A DNA stretch of 64,000 bases. Origin: Aptenodytes patagonicus. Its lineage: Eukaryota; Chordata; Aves; Sphenisciformes; Spheniscidae. Below, in pieces: positions 36,201 through 51,200 of this stretch. The notes beneath the pieces are model-generated. The model was not told the origin of the DNA, ran no database searches, and was given only the letters and a program-made list of their open reading frames with translations. The DNA lies in assembly GCF_965638725.1 (NCBI RefSeq), contig NC_134957.1:20298101-20362100 (forward strand), given 5' to 3'. The translations under genes and the position numbers were made by a program. The number at the start of each line of letters is the position of its first letter. The stretch's first letter is position 1.

Positions 36201-39200
36201 AAGAAAAGAACACAGTACTTAGAAGAAAACATTAAATATGCAGACATCTCAGAAGGGTCTCCTCAGTCCCTCTGCTGCACAGCCAGCAAAAGCCTTTCAG
36301 CTGTTTCTCACCTTTTTGACCTTGGAGTCCCAGAACTCCAGGGCTCCCTTGTCCTCCAGTTGCACCAGGAGTTCCCTTAAACCCATTCACTCCAGGGACA
36401 CCAGACAGGCCTGGCATGCCAGGGAAACCAAGCAGGCCAGAAGACCCTTTCTCGCCTGTATAGAAAAGTTGAGAAGTAGAAAGGGAAAATTAGTCTCTTC
36501 TGGTACACTGCATACCCACCTAGATGGCAGGTAGAGGCAGCATGGGTCTGGCCAATCACCCAAATCTGAGTAGTAAAACTTCATGGCGCAAGCACAGCGC
36601 AGCCACTTCTCTCATGGATCTCCACTCATGACACTTTCAACCAGCACTTTTCAGTTCACCTTTGAGAGCCTGGTCCTGCTTCCACTGGAGAGCAAAACCC
36701 CATCAATTTCCAAGAGAGCAATATGCAGTTACATAGCTCTATTGCTCTCCGCCCAAAATAACACAGAATTCTCCAAGTAATCAACTACTATATTGGTGCT
36801 TAATGACCATAAAGATTGTAAATTTTTACTTCCCATTTGGTTTGTGCTTCATTCTCTCCGTTCTATAAATTTCACTCACTGTTCCTCATTTCTTCAATTT
36901 TCTTGTCTTTCTATCTTGATTTACATGATCCTTTGTCCATAAGGGCCCATGTCCTTTAAGATGGATCTCCTTATGACTATGATTTGATAAGTCCATCATT
37001 CGTAATTCATAACTCAGCAGCAAAACAAATGCATTCCAACACTAGTTGGGAATTCATTCTCTTCTGACAAGTTGGGCCTAAAATCAGTATTAACAAGGCT
37101 ATTTTTTTGTGGGCACAGTAATCTCAGACTATTCCCCTAGTGGAACACATACCTTTTGGCCCTGAGAAACCTGGATGTCCATCTTGACCAAAAGGCCCAG
37201 GTGGCCCTAAGAATCCTCTTTCCCCAGGAGATCCTGGAGCACCTTCAAGACCTGGGAAGCCTTTCATACCAGCAGGGCCTTGTGGACCTACATCTCCAGT
37301 CAAGCCTTTGGCTCCAGGAAGTCCTGAATCAATACAAGAAAGAACTCAATAGATTATGTCACACAAACACTAGCACAATTTGTGGACAGCTTCCCAAACT
37401 CTTTAAACACGGCATTGTTTTTAATATGACACGTGGACCTTATGGCACACGCAGCCTACTAGAAGGCATAAAGCTTAGAATTGCAAAAGCATTAGTCATC
37501 TAATAATAATAGTCATCTAAAACCCTATGAAGAGGGTTACTGCCTACATCACTACACAACTGGCAAGAGTGAAACCCCTTATGATGTATCCATTTTCATC
37601 TCCTTTACCAGACACTAAACTGTAGCGCACCAGTCTTACCTTTATCGTCAAGGCAGCCAAACCAGAATGGGGAGCATCATTAATGCCAGCTTCTGCTACC
37701 TACCCCCATCCTCTGAGTGAACCAGAGATCAATTGGAAAGGCTTGTTTTTACAAGTTTCTTTTCCACTGTGGTAGTTAAAGTGTTACTTCTCAAGAGCAA
37801 ACTGCTCACTAAGGGAACAAGCTTCTGATTGTGCTGTCACAAAACCAACATCATACCCACTGTTTTGCCTCTAAAAGTTTCAGAATGTTTCTAGCTGAAA
37901 CTTTGTAACGGTTTACAATTTTAAATAAAGGCTCAAACCATTGAAAACAGAATGCTCAGATCCAAAGAGAGGAAGAGAAGGAAAAAGCAGGTGGCTTCTG
38001 AAAAATGGCATTTGCAGCGGTAGCACCCCATATACGAGCTTTGTTATACTCAGGGCTTAAATGTTTTAAGCTACAACCCAGTACTTTTTAAAGCAGAAGA
38101 TGAAATGGCTGCTTTATTTAAGAAGACAAAGAAAAAAAAACCCACTTAAAATCTGTATATGTTAAGGATTTCATTATAGGCTTCAGGCTTTGTTACTGCC
38201 TAAGCATTCTCACTCCAATGGTTCTTTGCCTTCTGGTTTGATTAGCAATAATAAGGGGTATCACCTATAGTCAATACAATTCTTGTAGCATTAAAAGCTA
38301 GGTTGTTAGTCCATGAGCTTTTATGCTACACTGCATTTTCTCACCTTGACAGCCTATGTGAAGAACCCAAAACCAAACAGTGTGACATCAGAAATGGAGA
38401 GTTGATGATAAATGGAATAGAAACATGGTGAAGGAAAAAACAGACAAAATATGTAAACAGAAAGAACAAGGGTACAAAAGAAATTAATGACTCAGAGAGA
38501 CTACAGCTGCAGAAAACTTAATCATTTGGAGCTTATCATCCTAGCAATGGGAGGTTTTTAAAAATGGTTGAAGGAAAGTCATAGATGACATACAGTCCAA
38601 AAATGTAAAAAAATAGAGAGGCAAAAGCAATGTTAACATCAAAAAAAACCCACTTTAAAACTCTATGATTTTAATCTCAAACGACGTTACTGCTTTCATT
38701 CATCTGTTGTTACTGTGCTCCAGCACTGTCATTCTGCATGTCAGAACAGATGAGTTATGTCACAGACCATTATCTACTAATTCCCAGGTCCCTCTTTGCT
38801 TGGTTCTCAAGTCTTGCATATACTGTTATCATGAAACACTTTAGTCACTGCAGCTTGAGAGATACTGCTGTACTCAAGTGGTGGGTTTTTTCCCCTTAAA
38901 GTGAAGGGAAATAAACTTCTCTTCTGCCCCAGCAAAGAGAAAGACAGAGAAGACTTAAGAAGACTCATTCTGAGAAAGCCAACAATTTTTCAATCTATCA
39001 AAGTCACATTTCAAGCAACCTCATACATTAGAAATTAATCGTCATGAAAATGGGAAATGAAGATTAGTCAATGATACAGCCAGCATGTAAAAGCAGAGAT
39101 GTTAAAAATATCAAGACATTTAAGATGCTTTCTCCTATCTTTCTGCTGTATTTCTTACAGCCTTGGGGCACCATTTCAAGGCAGGAGTCGTCCAGCAGTC

Positions 39201-42200
39201 AGAGGCAAAAGGCTCAAATTCTGCACTCTGTTACCCCTAACCAGAGGTAGGAGCTCACTCCTAGCAAATGCCAAATCTCTCCCACACTTCCTCAACATTG
39301 CAGTGTTCAGCTTAGCTACTTGTCTTCATTTGAAGACATTACATACCTGGTGCTCCTGCAAGGCCAACTGACCCCAAGGGTCCTGGTTTTCCCTTAATGC
39401 CAAAAGGACCTCCAGGACCAGGAGGTCCTCGCAATCCAGGGACACCCGAATATCCTGGATTACCCTGTTCGCCTTTAATTCCTAGGAGGCCTGGTCTTCC
39501 ATCTAACCCTGGGAACAGAGAGGTGGGAGGTTACAGAACAAATAAAACAAAAGTCACACTTTTAATTAAAAAGTGAGGTTTTAATAAAAGCCTTTGAGTT
39601 GCACTAGATTCTAAGAGAAAACCAGCAAACCGCCACCTGTGAGCAGCTTAGAGGACTGCTAGCACAGTATCTTAAAGAGATTGGAAAGAGGAAAGATTTC
39701 TGAAAGAGAGACAGTTTGATATTCCCAGATACAAGCAGTATCAGTGCTTACCTTTCGGTCCTGGAAATCCAAGATCACCTGTAAGCCCTTTATCACCTGG
39801 GAGTCCAGGTCGGCCACGCTCTCCCAGCGCTCCACTCTCAGCACCAAATACATCTCCAGGAGCTCCCCTCGTTCCAGCTAAGCCTGAAGCACCCATTTTC
39901 CCAGGCAAACCATCTGTTCCATCCAGTCCTGGAAGTCCTTGTGACCCTTGCTCTCCTCGAGGCCCAGGGAAGCCTTAAAGAGAAAAACAGTAAATGTCAC
40001 TCAGCAGAAGTACAGAATATCTGCTTCCAATAGCATCTCTAACAAAATCAACATTTTAAAAATTTCCATGCAAGAAAAAGTTGTTTGGAAAGTCGCAGAA
40101 TGTTTCAGTACTGAATTAGAAACAATAATTGGTGACAGAAAGTGATGAAACTGTTTAAAACAGTTAGAATATCCTTTCATATTATTCTTTTTTTTTTTTT
40201 AAAGAAAAGAATACTTTAGGAGTATCTGGGAGCTGCAGCTAGTTGTAGCTTTACAAGCTTGGTTTCACTAGATGGCAGATTAGGCAAAAAGGACAAAAAA
40301 AGGAGGAAGATGGCCATTTCAGGCTACAGACAGGCAGTATCTCACTACCACTATCAACCACAAAAGCTGCAAAGATGATATATTCATCACACCATTTTTA
40401 CTCTGTCCTCTATGTGAGAAAACTTCTGGCACTGCGGGGCAGAAGACACTGGCAGCCTTGGTACAAGGAGGACTGGAAAGTACTCTCCCTGTACCAAGCA
40501 GACACTAAACTGAACTGCTGTGTGGATGTGTCACACTGCTCAGGGGTTATGTCATGAAATCAGTGACCCCATAAAGATGACATCCCCCCTTAATGTAGTG
40601 AAAGGATAAGAGATTTCTTCAGCCATATCCAGACAAACCTGATGGATACAGAGCAACCTAGCTTTAGGAATCTTCCCTCACCACCTTGGCTTCTTGCTTT
40701 TTATTTATACAACCATCAGAAATTCCCACAGGTAAAATGAGTCCAAGCACCGTGTACAGCGTGCCTTTACCAGAGTACCACATGGCTTAAAACAAGTGTC
40801 ACAATAAACTTGTAGTTAACCTAAACTGTAACAAAGCACATGACGACGGTCTCTGGAGAAGCAAATTGTGTTGGTTGTCCTCTTTTCTTCCAGCAGCGAT
40901 ATAATATTATAGGCAGGTAACAAGTATCTTGAACACTTCTTTTGTTTTCTTCCAAGCTGCAACCATTTGCTTGCAGAGATTGAATTTGGAAGGAGCACAA
41001 TGGGGCTCTCAATGGGGCATTATGAATGTACCAGGCAGAAAAGTGGCCTAGAAGGTTGGACAACTCTTTTGATAAAATATTGTACACATTAATCAGACAA
41101 TAAAAAGAACTCCAGTAAATTCCCTCTTACCAGGTTCCCCTTGCAAGCCTATTATTCCTGGAGACCCTGGCTGTCCTTTTGACCCATGTAATCCAGGTTG
41201 GCCTGGAATGCCGGGAAAGCCTTTGCTGCCTTTGGGACCTAAGGGTAAAAATATATTAATAAACAATATCAATGAATGAATAGTGGAAGACAAAAACACA
41301 GCACGAGAAAACAGGATCAGATCTTTTCTGCAAAGCTGGTGCTGAAAACACTTGCTGGATACACAATTTAAGCTAAATAAAGTCTCAAAGCTATGGCTGT
41401 TTCATCAGCTACATAAACACAGAAGAAGAGGGTTTGTGTTCAGAGGCTACTTGAAAGGGAAAAAATGGTGCAGTCATTATGATCCTCCTTAAGATTTAAG
41501 CCTAGTCTCTTTGGGAAAAAAAAGAGCATTGTTCTGCCAGTTAACTCTCTGGAATAACTATCACTCAGAGGAGATTAATTAGCAGGTATTATCTTCCTTG
41601 AGCAGTAAGTACTTCTTGGTAGTCAGCCAGTGCATTACAATCAGCTTGTCTCCCTACCTGGCAGTCCTGGAAAGCCGGGAATCCCTGGGGGCCCATATGC
41701 TCCAGGAACTATGCAGGGCAAGGTGATACCTAAAACAAAGAAACACTGAGGTTGCACACAGTCCCTTTCAGAGAGACGGTCAGAAGAGGAACATTTAGTA
41801 TCCAGATGTTTTTTACAGGACATATCATAAGTGGCTGTGAGTGAACTTACACACATCAAACTGCTGACATCTCAAATATATCATGTTAAAGAAAAGAAAA
41901 GGCATTTGGAGCCTAGCAATGGTCTAATCTCATCCCTACTACTGACTTACTGCATGACCAGTAAAAGGTAGCAGCTACTGCTGTGGACTACTTGTAGCAT
42001 GATATCCATGGCTTCCACTCAGCAACTGGTCCTCCCTGTGGTAGAGGCTATGCAACAGGCATCGAAAAGGCAGTCTGTGACTCATAGCGCTTCACGTCCA
42101 GGCTGAGAGCTTTCAAAGTCAGTGGCAGCTGACAGGTGTTCCTAACTTTTAAAAATTGAGGATGTTTCTAAGCTGTATAAAAACAGTACGCTACAGTGTG

Positions 42201-45200
42201 AAATTCTAAAATAAATGTGCACATGTAAGATAAAATACGTATCTAGGGAATATTGACAGATGTTTAAAAAAATCTGTCACCCAAGAGTTTAGGCCAGAGA
42301 GATGCATGCATGGAGGGAGGAATAGCAAGGATTTTTTATTTCAGCCTTACTCTCCAACTGCTTCTTCTACAGTCTGTCAGACTAAGAAATAGCCACATGG
42401 CTTAAAAGTTTATTAGCAGCGAACAAGACTCAGCAATTGCAAAGCTCTTTGACTGACTTCCACCTCTCAAAAAAAGGCTCTGTTTGTACTAGCAATCCCT
42501 CTTCAGTGGGATGAAATTTATGTGGCATTATTAGAGTTGCTAGCACATCAGATTTACCTGAAAGATCTCAAACACTTCCAACATTCCTCCTTGTAGGTCA
42601 CTGACAATTTGAAGTCACATTCACACAGTCACGGAAATTATTATCACAAAAACTAATTCAAGACTTCCCAACTCCAGAAATGCTTCCAGTTATTTTAAAA
42701 GGAGTCTGTGCTAGAACTATAGAATTAGCTCCTATGCTGTAACAGGTGGCTTAGCCTTTAACTATCATAGATACACTTTCTAAAAATGAAAATCTAAAGG
42801 ACAGGACTTTAAAAGCTATTTAGTCAGAGAGATTACATACAAAAGATGACTACTAAAGCAAATTTGGGGAAGAGAGGTGGTTTTTTTCTAAAAATGAAAA
42901 TCTAAAGGACAGGACTTTAAAAGCTATTTAGTCAGAGAGATTACATACAAAAGATGACTACTAAAGCAAATTTGGGGAAGAGAGGTGGTTTTTTTCATTA
43001 CTCTGAACACTTTTATATGCACAGAGAAACAGCTGCCTAACTGCACTGTTGCCCAATATTTGCTGATTTAAATCTGGCATCAACTACAAGGCCAATTAAG
43101 GATGAGACAATCAGGTATCACAGATACGTTGTTTCTCATTTCCTTACAACTCTCTTTGCAGGATTCAAGCTCCATTCCCAGACTGACAAGCCAAATTTAT
43201 TCATCAGCCATCCAAGAGCACTCCGAATTGTGACTGCTTTTGGTCCTGAGGAGGTAATCTGGTCTAAATCAGGCAACACTGGAAGTATTTCTTCCAGCAC
43301 AGCAACACGAGTTAAACACTTTTCAGAAAAGATTAACATTTTCAGATGACTAACAAATTTTATTAACAAAAGACCTGAGTCAAACTATTTCCTGGATAAA
43401 TCCAATCAAATCAGTGGACTTCTGTATGGATAATAAATATGGCTCTTTGCTTCCGACATTGACAGTGGGAATAGGAGTCTCAAAATGACATAGGCCAGGA
43501 CCTCATAAAGTAACCCAATACGTCTTTTCTGGTGCAAAGGCTGTAAAGATTCCTGCGAATTTTCTGGTTGAAACAGTGCTAAGAACTGGTTCAATGACAT
43601 TCTTCTTGTGTTCTTCTCAATAGATTCCAACTCAGTTCCCAAAAGGCTGTGTGAAAATCTTCTGACTTCGATGCCTATGTCCAACCAGAGACGGAAAGTT
43701 AAGCTTTCAGTTTTGGGTCCAGCCCCAAACCCAGTCAGGGTAGGCAGATTTGAGCATCCCTCTCTCACGGTCCCAAATGACAGAGAGTGATTCTGGTTTG
43801 ACCTCCCACTTCTACCCCCCTTCATTCCACCCTCAACCCTAATTTTCATGATTTCGTTGTTCTGACTTGTGTGACTGATTTCATTATTCAGACTTGTGAG
43901 AAGAAAGAACAATCCTAATCTCAAATTCTAGCTAGTCGGGGGCTGCCAACAGGTATCAGCTCTAGTATAAAGAAACAAGCAAGGCTCATGTGGAAAGTGG
44001 GATGTAGCAGGGAACAAGAGGGAACGCAACCCCCAGGGTGTCTAATCTCCTCACATATTGAGATGCTATGCAAATTCTGAAGGAAACATCAGAACATTTT
44101 CTACTTTGATGTGAGAGAACCAAGGGTCAGTTCTCAATTCACTGCTTTTATCTTGATGTAAGGCATTCACTGACAGCAAAATTCATTTAAAAATGACTAT
44201 ACTCATGATAACATATCTACACAGAGTTGCAATAACACTTCCATTCTTACACAGACAAAGAGTGCTCTATTTTCATCTGTGACAGCAATTCGTCTTTATA
44301 GTCAGCACTAGCTTTAAGAACAGAGGTTCAAAACTAAAATACCCATGATCCAATTTATGCTTCAAACCGTTATGGGCACCTAATACCATGATTGCAAGAT
44401 GTAACACACACATTGCTGCCTGAACGTGGGTACACTTTGACAGGGCATTCTTTTGATAAAGTAGAAGTTAAATGGTAGGGACACAAAATAAAAAGTCCAG
44501 TTCTGGTCTTCTGCAATCCTATGTGAGCCTGACACTGAATGCTTGATAAAATAAGAAGTTGAGGTCCATCTCTGAGACATTTCCTCCTCAGACACAGCAC
44601 AATAAAGAATGACATTTTTCAAAAAGCGAGCATTCGGGGCAGCAACTGGCATGGAAAGGGAAGTTTAATTAATACTGTTGCATTCACATCACATGGCTTT
44701 AAGGACTGTCTTATGAGAGTTTTCCAAAAACAACTCTGTACAACAGCATATTCTGTATTTTACATTATTAGCCAGCAGTAGAATACTTGAACAATGGATA
44801 TTTCATGTGAGGATAACTGAAATGCAAATAGGACTGTTTGTGTGTTTTGCAAAATGATGTAAGCAAGGCTTAGTGTAAAAATTATATAAGCAAAACTTAG
44901 TGTTCCCCAGCTACTCAATAACCTACATTATCATATTTTATAGAATAATATCCCAGTATCAAGGAAATTAAACAATTATGAAACCATCATGTCAGGCAAA
45001 AAGCGAAACATGGGCAGTTCCAACATTTTTGAGTAATTGCATAATACCAGGTAAAATCAGTCTAGCTTTTTATAAAATACTGAGTTAGACTTTTCCAAAG
45101 AAAGACTGTTTCACCCTGTTTTACTGCACGTGGCATGAACTTGAGCAAAATTCCTCAGTGCTGCCTTTGACGTTGTAATTTCAGTAGGTCACAGTCTCTT

Positions 45201-48200
45201 TTTAAATGTCTTTCCTCATTTTCACGATAAGACCTTTCAGTCTGGGCAGTACAAGAAATGACTATTTCTTCCACCCACACACATTTCTTTAATATTAGAT
45301 GAAACTTACTATATCAAAGGGTCTTTTAATGTATGTAAATTATTTCCTAGTATGGAGGGAATGATGCATTCACAAGTCTTCTTACACATCTCTATGGAGG
45401 TGCAAACTGAACTGGCTAATGACTTATTCACACTTTCCCACATATTTTGACTATAGATACTTTTCTACAAAGGACCATTCATTGTTAGCAAAGCTTTGAT
45501 GTAGCGTTCATAATAAGCTGGCTTCTGATGTGCTCCACAGAATATCTAGAGTTCACATCATGTACAGAGCATTTTACTTTTACTTATCTTACAATGCAAT
45601 TTTAATTTAGTGGATTTTGTAAGAGACAATTTACCAAACAAAGATGTAAGCATTCATAGCTATGAATTAGTAAAGCTTTTAGCATTTAGCATGTGACTTG
45701 AATTGGAAAAAAAGCTTATGCAGACTGTTCCAGGGGGACATTAAGCTAGCTGTCTCCTCACCCCATAACAACAACCCAGCATGACACTGATGTGAGGTAA
45801 CATGCCACCCAGCATGTCCGTGCAACCTTCCCAGTGCTATTCTGGCCTATCTCTCACCTCCCCCTGGGTTTAAGATTCCTCTGCCAACTCCTCATACTGC
45901 AGTGGTCTTACCGCCAAGGTTTTTGAACTCAGAACATCAGTTTATCAGTTCAGAAACCTATGCAACAATATTATGCCTGCAAATGTATTATTGATTTTGC
46001 ATTATTGATACTGACAGAATTACAAACCTAGAAGCCTAAGCATACACAGAATGGAAGATACACTGAAAATCAGCAGCGGCAAAGAAAAAATACTGTTTAT
46101 CTTAAATTATATTTAAATGGCTGACATGGAATCAAGACATTGGGACTAGCTCTCTGTAGTCATTTTGTTATGAAAACATTTTCCATAAAAGTTTAGACAT
46201 ATGACTTTCCACGTAACTCACTTGGAACTCTGAGAATGAACATAAAACATCATACATGAAACATTATCAAACCTGTATTTACTGACTTTATTACTTGTCA
46301 TTATGGTACGCTTTAGGTACGTATAATGACATACCAGCTGAGCCAAACTGTAGTACCTCAGGAAGCAAACAGCCCAGAGCTGGTTGCACCAATCATAATT
46401 GAACTCCCTACCTGACTGTCATGACAATGTCTTATTCACCAACGGCTGTTTGTACATACAATGTACTACAGTTTCTTCTTTTAAAAAATATCTGGAACTC
46501 TTCTTATTTCAATAACAGTAATAGTTCTGAAAACTGATTCATAAGTCTCCAATACCAGTGAGCTATTATTTTTACCTGGACAATGAAGGAGGTTGCGCTT
46601 TTTAAAAACCTCTTTTTATCAATCTTCCTAACTACCTTTGGTGTAAAAGGGTTCTCCAGCAGTAGTCAGTGAGTAGCTCCATCCAACACTCTTACTATTT
46701 GAGTACTGTTTGAGTATTTGTTGCTTATTATCTGTGTCCTCCTGAGCATGACAGCTTGAGAAAGCTGTGACTGCTGTGTAAGGTCTGGTGAGCCCACAAA
46801 CCAGTTTCAATTAATTTAAAGAGCAATCTTTAATCTAATGCAATCTTCTGGCCTGGCTACAAGCACAGCAGTAAGTTGAGTGCCATTTGACTTGTAGCAG
46901 CTTTGCACCTTTTCAAAATAAGAGCAGACCCAGCAACACCTACCTGGAGGGCCTGGAAGACCTGCTTGTCCTGGAAACCCATCCATTCCTGGGTCACCTG
47001 ATGGCCCACGAACTCCACTAGGACCTGGATATCCAACGCCAGGAGAACCAGTTTCTCCACGATGGCCCTTGGAGCCAGGTAATCCTGGCAGTCCTTTTTC
47101 ACCTGGGAAACCTAGCCCACCATCACCCTGTACACAGCAAAGACAATTACAGCTGAAAATCAAAGAATATACACCACTATAATTTTAACAAATGCATAAG
47201 TTTGGTCAGCTCTGTGCAAGGTTCAGATGGGCCTAGGAAGGTACATGGAAACCACTGTAAATTATCCATCATTATTTCAAAGATTCTGGTGTGATTTTTC
47301 TATTCCAAGATTTGACTCATAATTATGCCTACAGTGTCTTTTATCTTTTAGGACACAACATAAAACAGCATTAGGCTCTACCCCACTACTGGAAGTTTAT
47401 CTTTTGACTGGGTAGCCAGAGGCATAATGAGTGCCAATTATTAATCCTGACCAAGTCAAATTTGTGTTCAGGGACTGTGAGCTTTTTATGTATTTGGAGG
47501 CTTACCACAGGGCTAATCAGGACTAGTAAACCAGGCCTTTCTATTGTCTCTGCTCCTTATTCCAATTCTGAAGCACTGCTGCTAAATCAATCTGAACTTA
47601 CTGGAGGGCCTGGTGGGCCTGGCAAGCCTGGAAGTCCATCCCTGCCAGGGGTTCCCGGGATGCCTGAAGGTCCTCTGGGTGCTGTGGCACCACGGTCCCC
47701 ACGAGCACCTCTGCCTGTTGCGTAGGATGAATCCCCTTTTTCTCCCTTAAGGCCTGGAAGACCTTGCTGACCAGCCGAAGCCTACAGACCAAAAGAAAAA
47801 AACAGGAATATGAACACAGATAGAAAAGGCTTTGCTTCTCAAAAATGTCATATGAGGACAGGACACAATGACTGGAGCTAGAATCACCAAAGGGTTTCCT
47901 ATTGTATACATTACACTAAAAAAAATAAAAAAGAGGAGGTTTCATTATTTCCAAATGTTTCAATCAAGTCACTACAGCTTTACAGTGGCAAGCCAAACCC
48001 TGGTATATAGCACTATAGAGACAGCAATCTTGGATGGCATCTGGGAACATTACACCACTCATGATATAACGGGGCCCAAGTATTGAATCTTCTTCCCTAT
48101 TACTTGGTGTGCTGCATTTACTGACACTGATAAACATACTCTGAAGAAAAAAGACTGGTGTCTTTATGGACTACAATTTTCAAAAGTAAATACTGCCAAT

Positions 48201-51200
48201 GAGCAATGCTCTGCGCTTTGGAAAATCCTGTTTGTTACCGTTGCTCTTTCATAAAAAAACACTCTCACTAATGTATTTAGCATACAGCAGCTGAGGAGGA
48301 GACTGCATCTAAGGCACACAGTTTTTACAGCTATGAGCAATGATGTGGAAAGATCTCACCATTCGATTTTTCAGGTCTTGGTGCAGATGTATATCTGCAT
48401 ATCTGCTTCCCCAGCCAGCCCTCACTTAGGAAGAACCCTGGGTCTAATCCATGTATGCCTATGGCCAAGAAGCCCTGGCATGTATAATTGTTACTGTTTT
48501 TCTCTCGACTGCTAAACATGCAGTTCTCAGAACTTAAGAACCATTTCTTCTCCCATTTTTTATAGGTGATAATTTCTCTACTTTCAGCTTCTTTTCACAG
48601 ATCAGTTTCTGGGTTGCTTTTTTTTTTTTTTAAATCCAAACAAGTAGAAGAAATTATGCAAAAAAAATGTGTTCTGCTTTCACTACAATCAGCACCAGCA
48701 ATTGCACATGAGCACTTTTTTCTCCTTTAATTCATGACAACCAATATAAACTCTTCCTGCCTTACCGGAGGGCCTCGCAGTCCTGGTGCGCCCACAGTGC
48801 CTGGGTCTCCACCAATGCCCTTAACCCCAGGCACACCAGGGCTTCCCGATGGACCTGGTGGACCTGAGATGCCTTTTAGACCAGCTCTTGTAACTCCTCC
48901 ATCACAAGCACAATCACCTGCCTCTCCTGGAAAATACAGTCAACACTCCAAACTCAGTTTCATTTGGATAAAGACCCTTTTCAGTTGCAAGAACTCAAAA
49001 AGCAGTATTTGATTAAATTAGGACAAAGCCATTCTCATATGATTTGATTTTGTGCCTACTATGCTCAGGTGATGTGAATGTCAAGCAAGCGGAGCTCAGG
49101 TTCTGTCCAGGTTAATTTCTGTGCAATACCCATCACCAAATTACCATGTGCAGATGAACGTCAGCACTTCTTGAACTCTTCCCAAACATTTAGACTCTCC
49201 TATACAGATGGTTTTAGGAGAGTTTTAGGACAGAAGTCTTGTGTTTTTTTAAAGAGATAGTTATATGTCAGAGAAAGCAAGTCCATACTCCCACTCACAG
49301 TATGTTACAATGACCCTCAGCTGGATATCTTTATATTTCCCAGAATCATAACTGGCCATGGATCCAAACAACCACAAAGCACAGTGATGTCTGTGTCATC
49401 ATGGCTTTTGCCACTGGTTCTGTCACAAACTAAGACCCAAATCCTCATCATTTTTAGCACAGAGGAGAATAAAATTAAGTTTCTCTGTCCTTTCCAGTCT
49501 ATATTGCAAAAAGCAGTGAACAAGATTTTATTTCTAACTCTCACTACATCTTATGGCTTTAAAGTATAACTTACTTAGCTAATTTTCTGGGTATGAGATG
49601 TTTATCTGCTTATTTGCCTGAGCAGAGTAGGAAGTAGGAAATAGGATTTTGCTGGCAGTGCTGGGCACACCTCCCTCTAAATTGTAAAGGCTGTTGGCTC
49701 CTTTAATCCATCTCAACCTCCTGTGATTTGTCGTAAAGACACTTCCACCCCATACCTTAGGATATTACCATGTGTAAATATCTTTCTGAGGCCCAATGAC
49801 TGCTAAAAGGCTCTCCCAAAACAGGAGTCAATTACCTTTGTACCCCTTTGGACCCAAAGCTCCTGGCAGCCCTCTTTGTCCAGGCTCCCCTGGGGCCCCA
49901 GTCCTTCCATCCAGGATCGTGTCTGGGGGGAATGAAGGGCCTATATGCAGAAAGAAGGCAAGCAAAAGCCATGAGAAGGCTAGATTTCCAGCTCATTAAT
50001 TACTTACAATGTCAGTTATGCAACTGACAGAAATGGCACTGGATCAAACTGCAACTGTGGAAGTTACACAAGGAGATAGAACTTGGTTGGTATCACAGGC
50101 TGCACTCCTCTGCCATATGTTTGCTTCTAGCTTCTCATACAGAAAAGCAAAAGCTCTCACAATGTGGATGCAACAGAGTTTCATTCCTCTACTGTTCTAC
50201 CATTAGACTTTTTTCAAAGACTTAACAGTTGGCCGAAGAACTAACCAAACTGTGAACAGGTTGTTTAAAGAAGGGCAAATGACTTCGTTCATGGCAGATG
50301 TGCCTTTACAGCTCTGGGAGAAGCTGAGACTCATATGGATAGAAGTTGAAGGGTCAAATCAATGTATTGGTGATTGCGATGACTGGCTATTGCCCTTTTT
50401 GTTGGACAGAAGCTATCATATATAAGCGGTGTCTCTGCTGCTGCTGGCATGGCAGAGTCATCTCCAGGGCTACCTGCCTTCTGCAGAGCTCCTCAACTTC
50501 TCATTAAGATGCTGCAGCTCAGGAAAGAGACTGAACAGCAAAAAGGTTCAGGGGACTTGCCCTGTCCCTCACTTTATAACTGCAGGATTATTTTCTACAT
50601 CTCTTTATATGCTGAATAGAATGAAACATTAGCTGACAGAAACAGCAGTGGAAAGTGATCTAACATAATCTAAAACTACTGTGTCTGAAAACCCTTCCCC
50701 TCAATGACAACAGTAAGACGGAGTGCTGACCAGCACCCGTCTGATGTTCCATGGAAACAAACTGCAACCATCAGCTAAAAACAGCTACAAGAGCTTTACA
50801 GACTCTGCAGAAAAACGAGCCGGATTTGACTAACAAACAGTTATTGATAAGAGAGCACTTATTTATTCTCCACAGAAAATCATTTCATCAGACCATGCTC
50901 ATTGGCTCCATCACTGGAGTGTGCCCTGTTTTGAAAGGTTGGCTCTCAAAAATAAAACAGGCTGTTTGACCTCAGTTTATGGCAGAATGGTAAAACACAA
51001 GGTTTGTGTAAAATCAGCCCTTTTCATGTAATACTCAATTTCTGAGGAAAACAAAACAATGCATAATTAATCCAAACAGGGCATCCATACAAATGAACAT
51101 GTAAAAATAAAATCCTATTTCCTTAGGTCTGAAAAGTGTCTCTTCAGGCATCCTATCTGACTCCTGGTACCCAAAATACCTACTCACAAGAATAGACATT

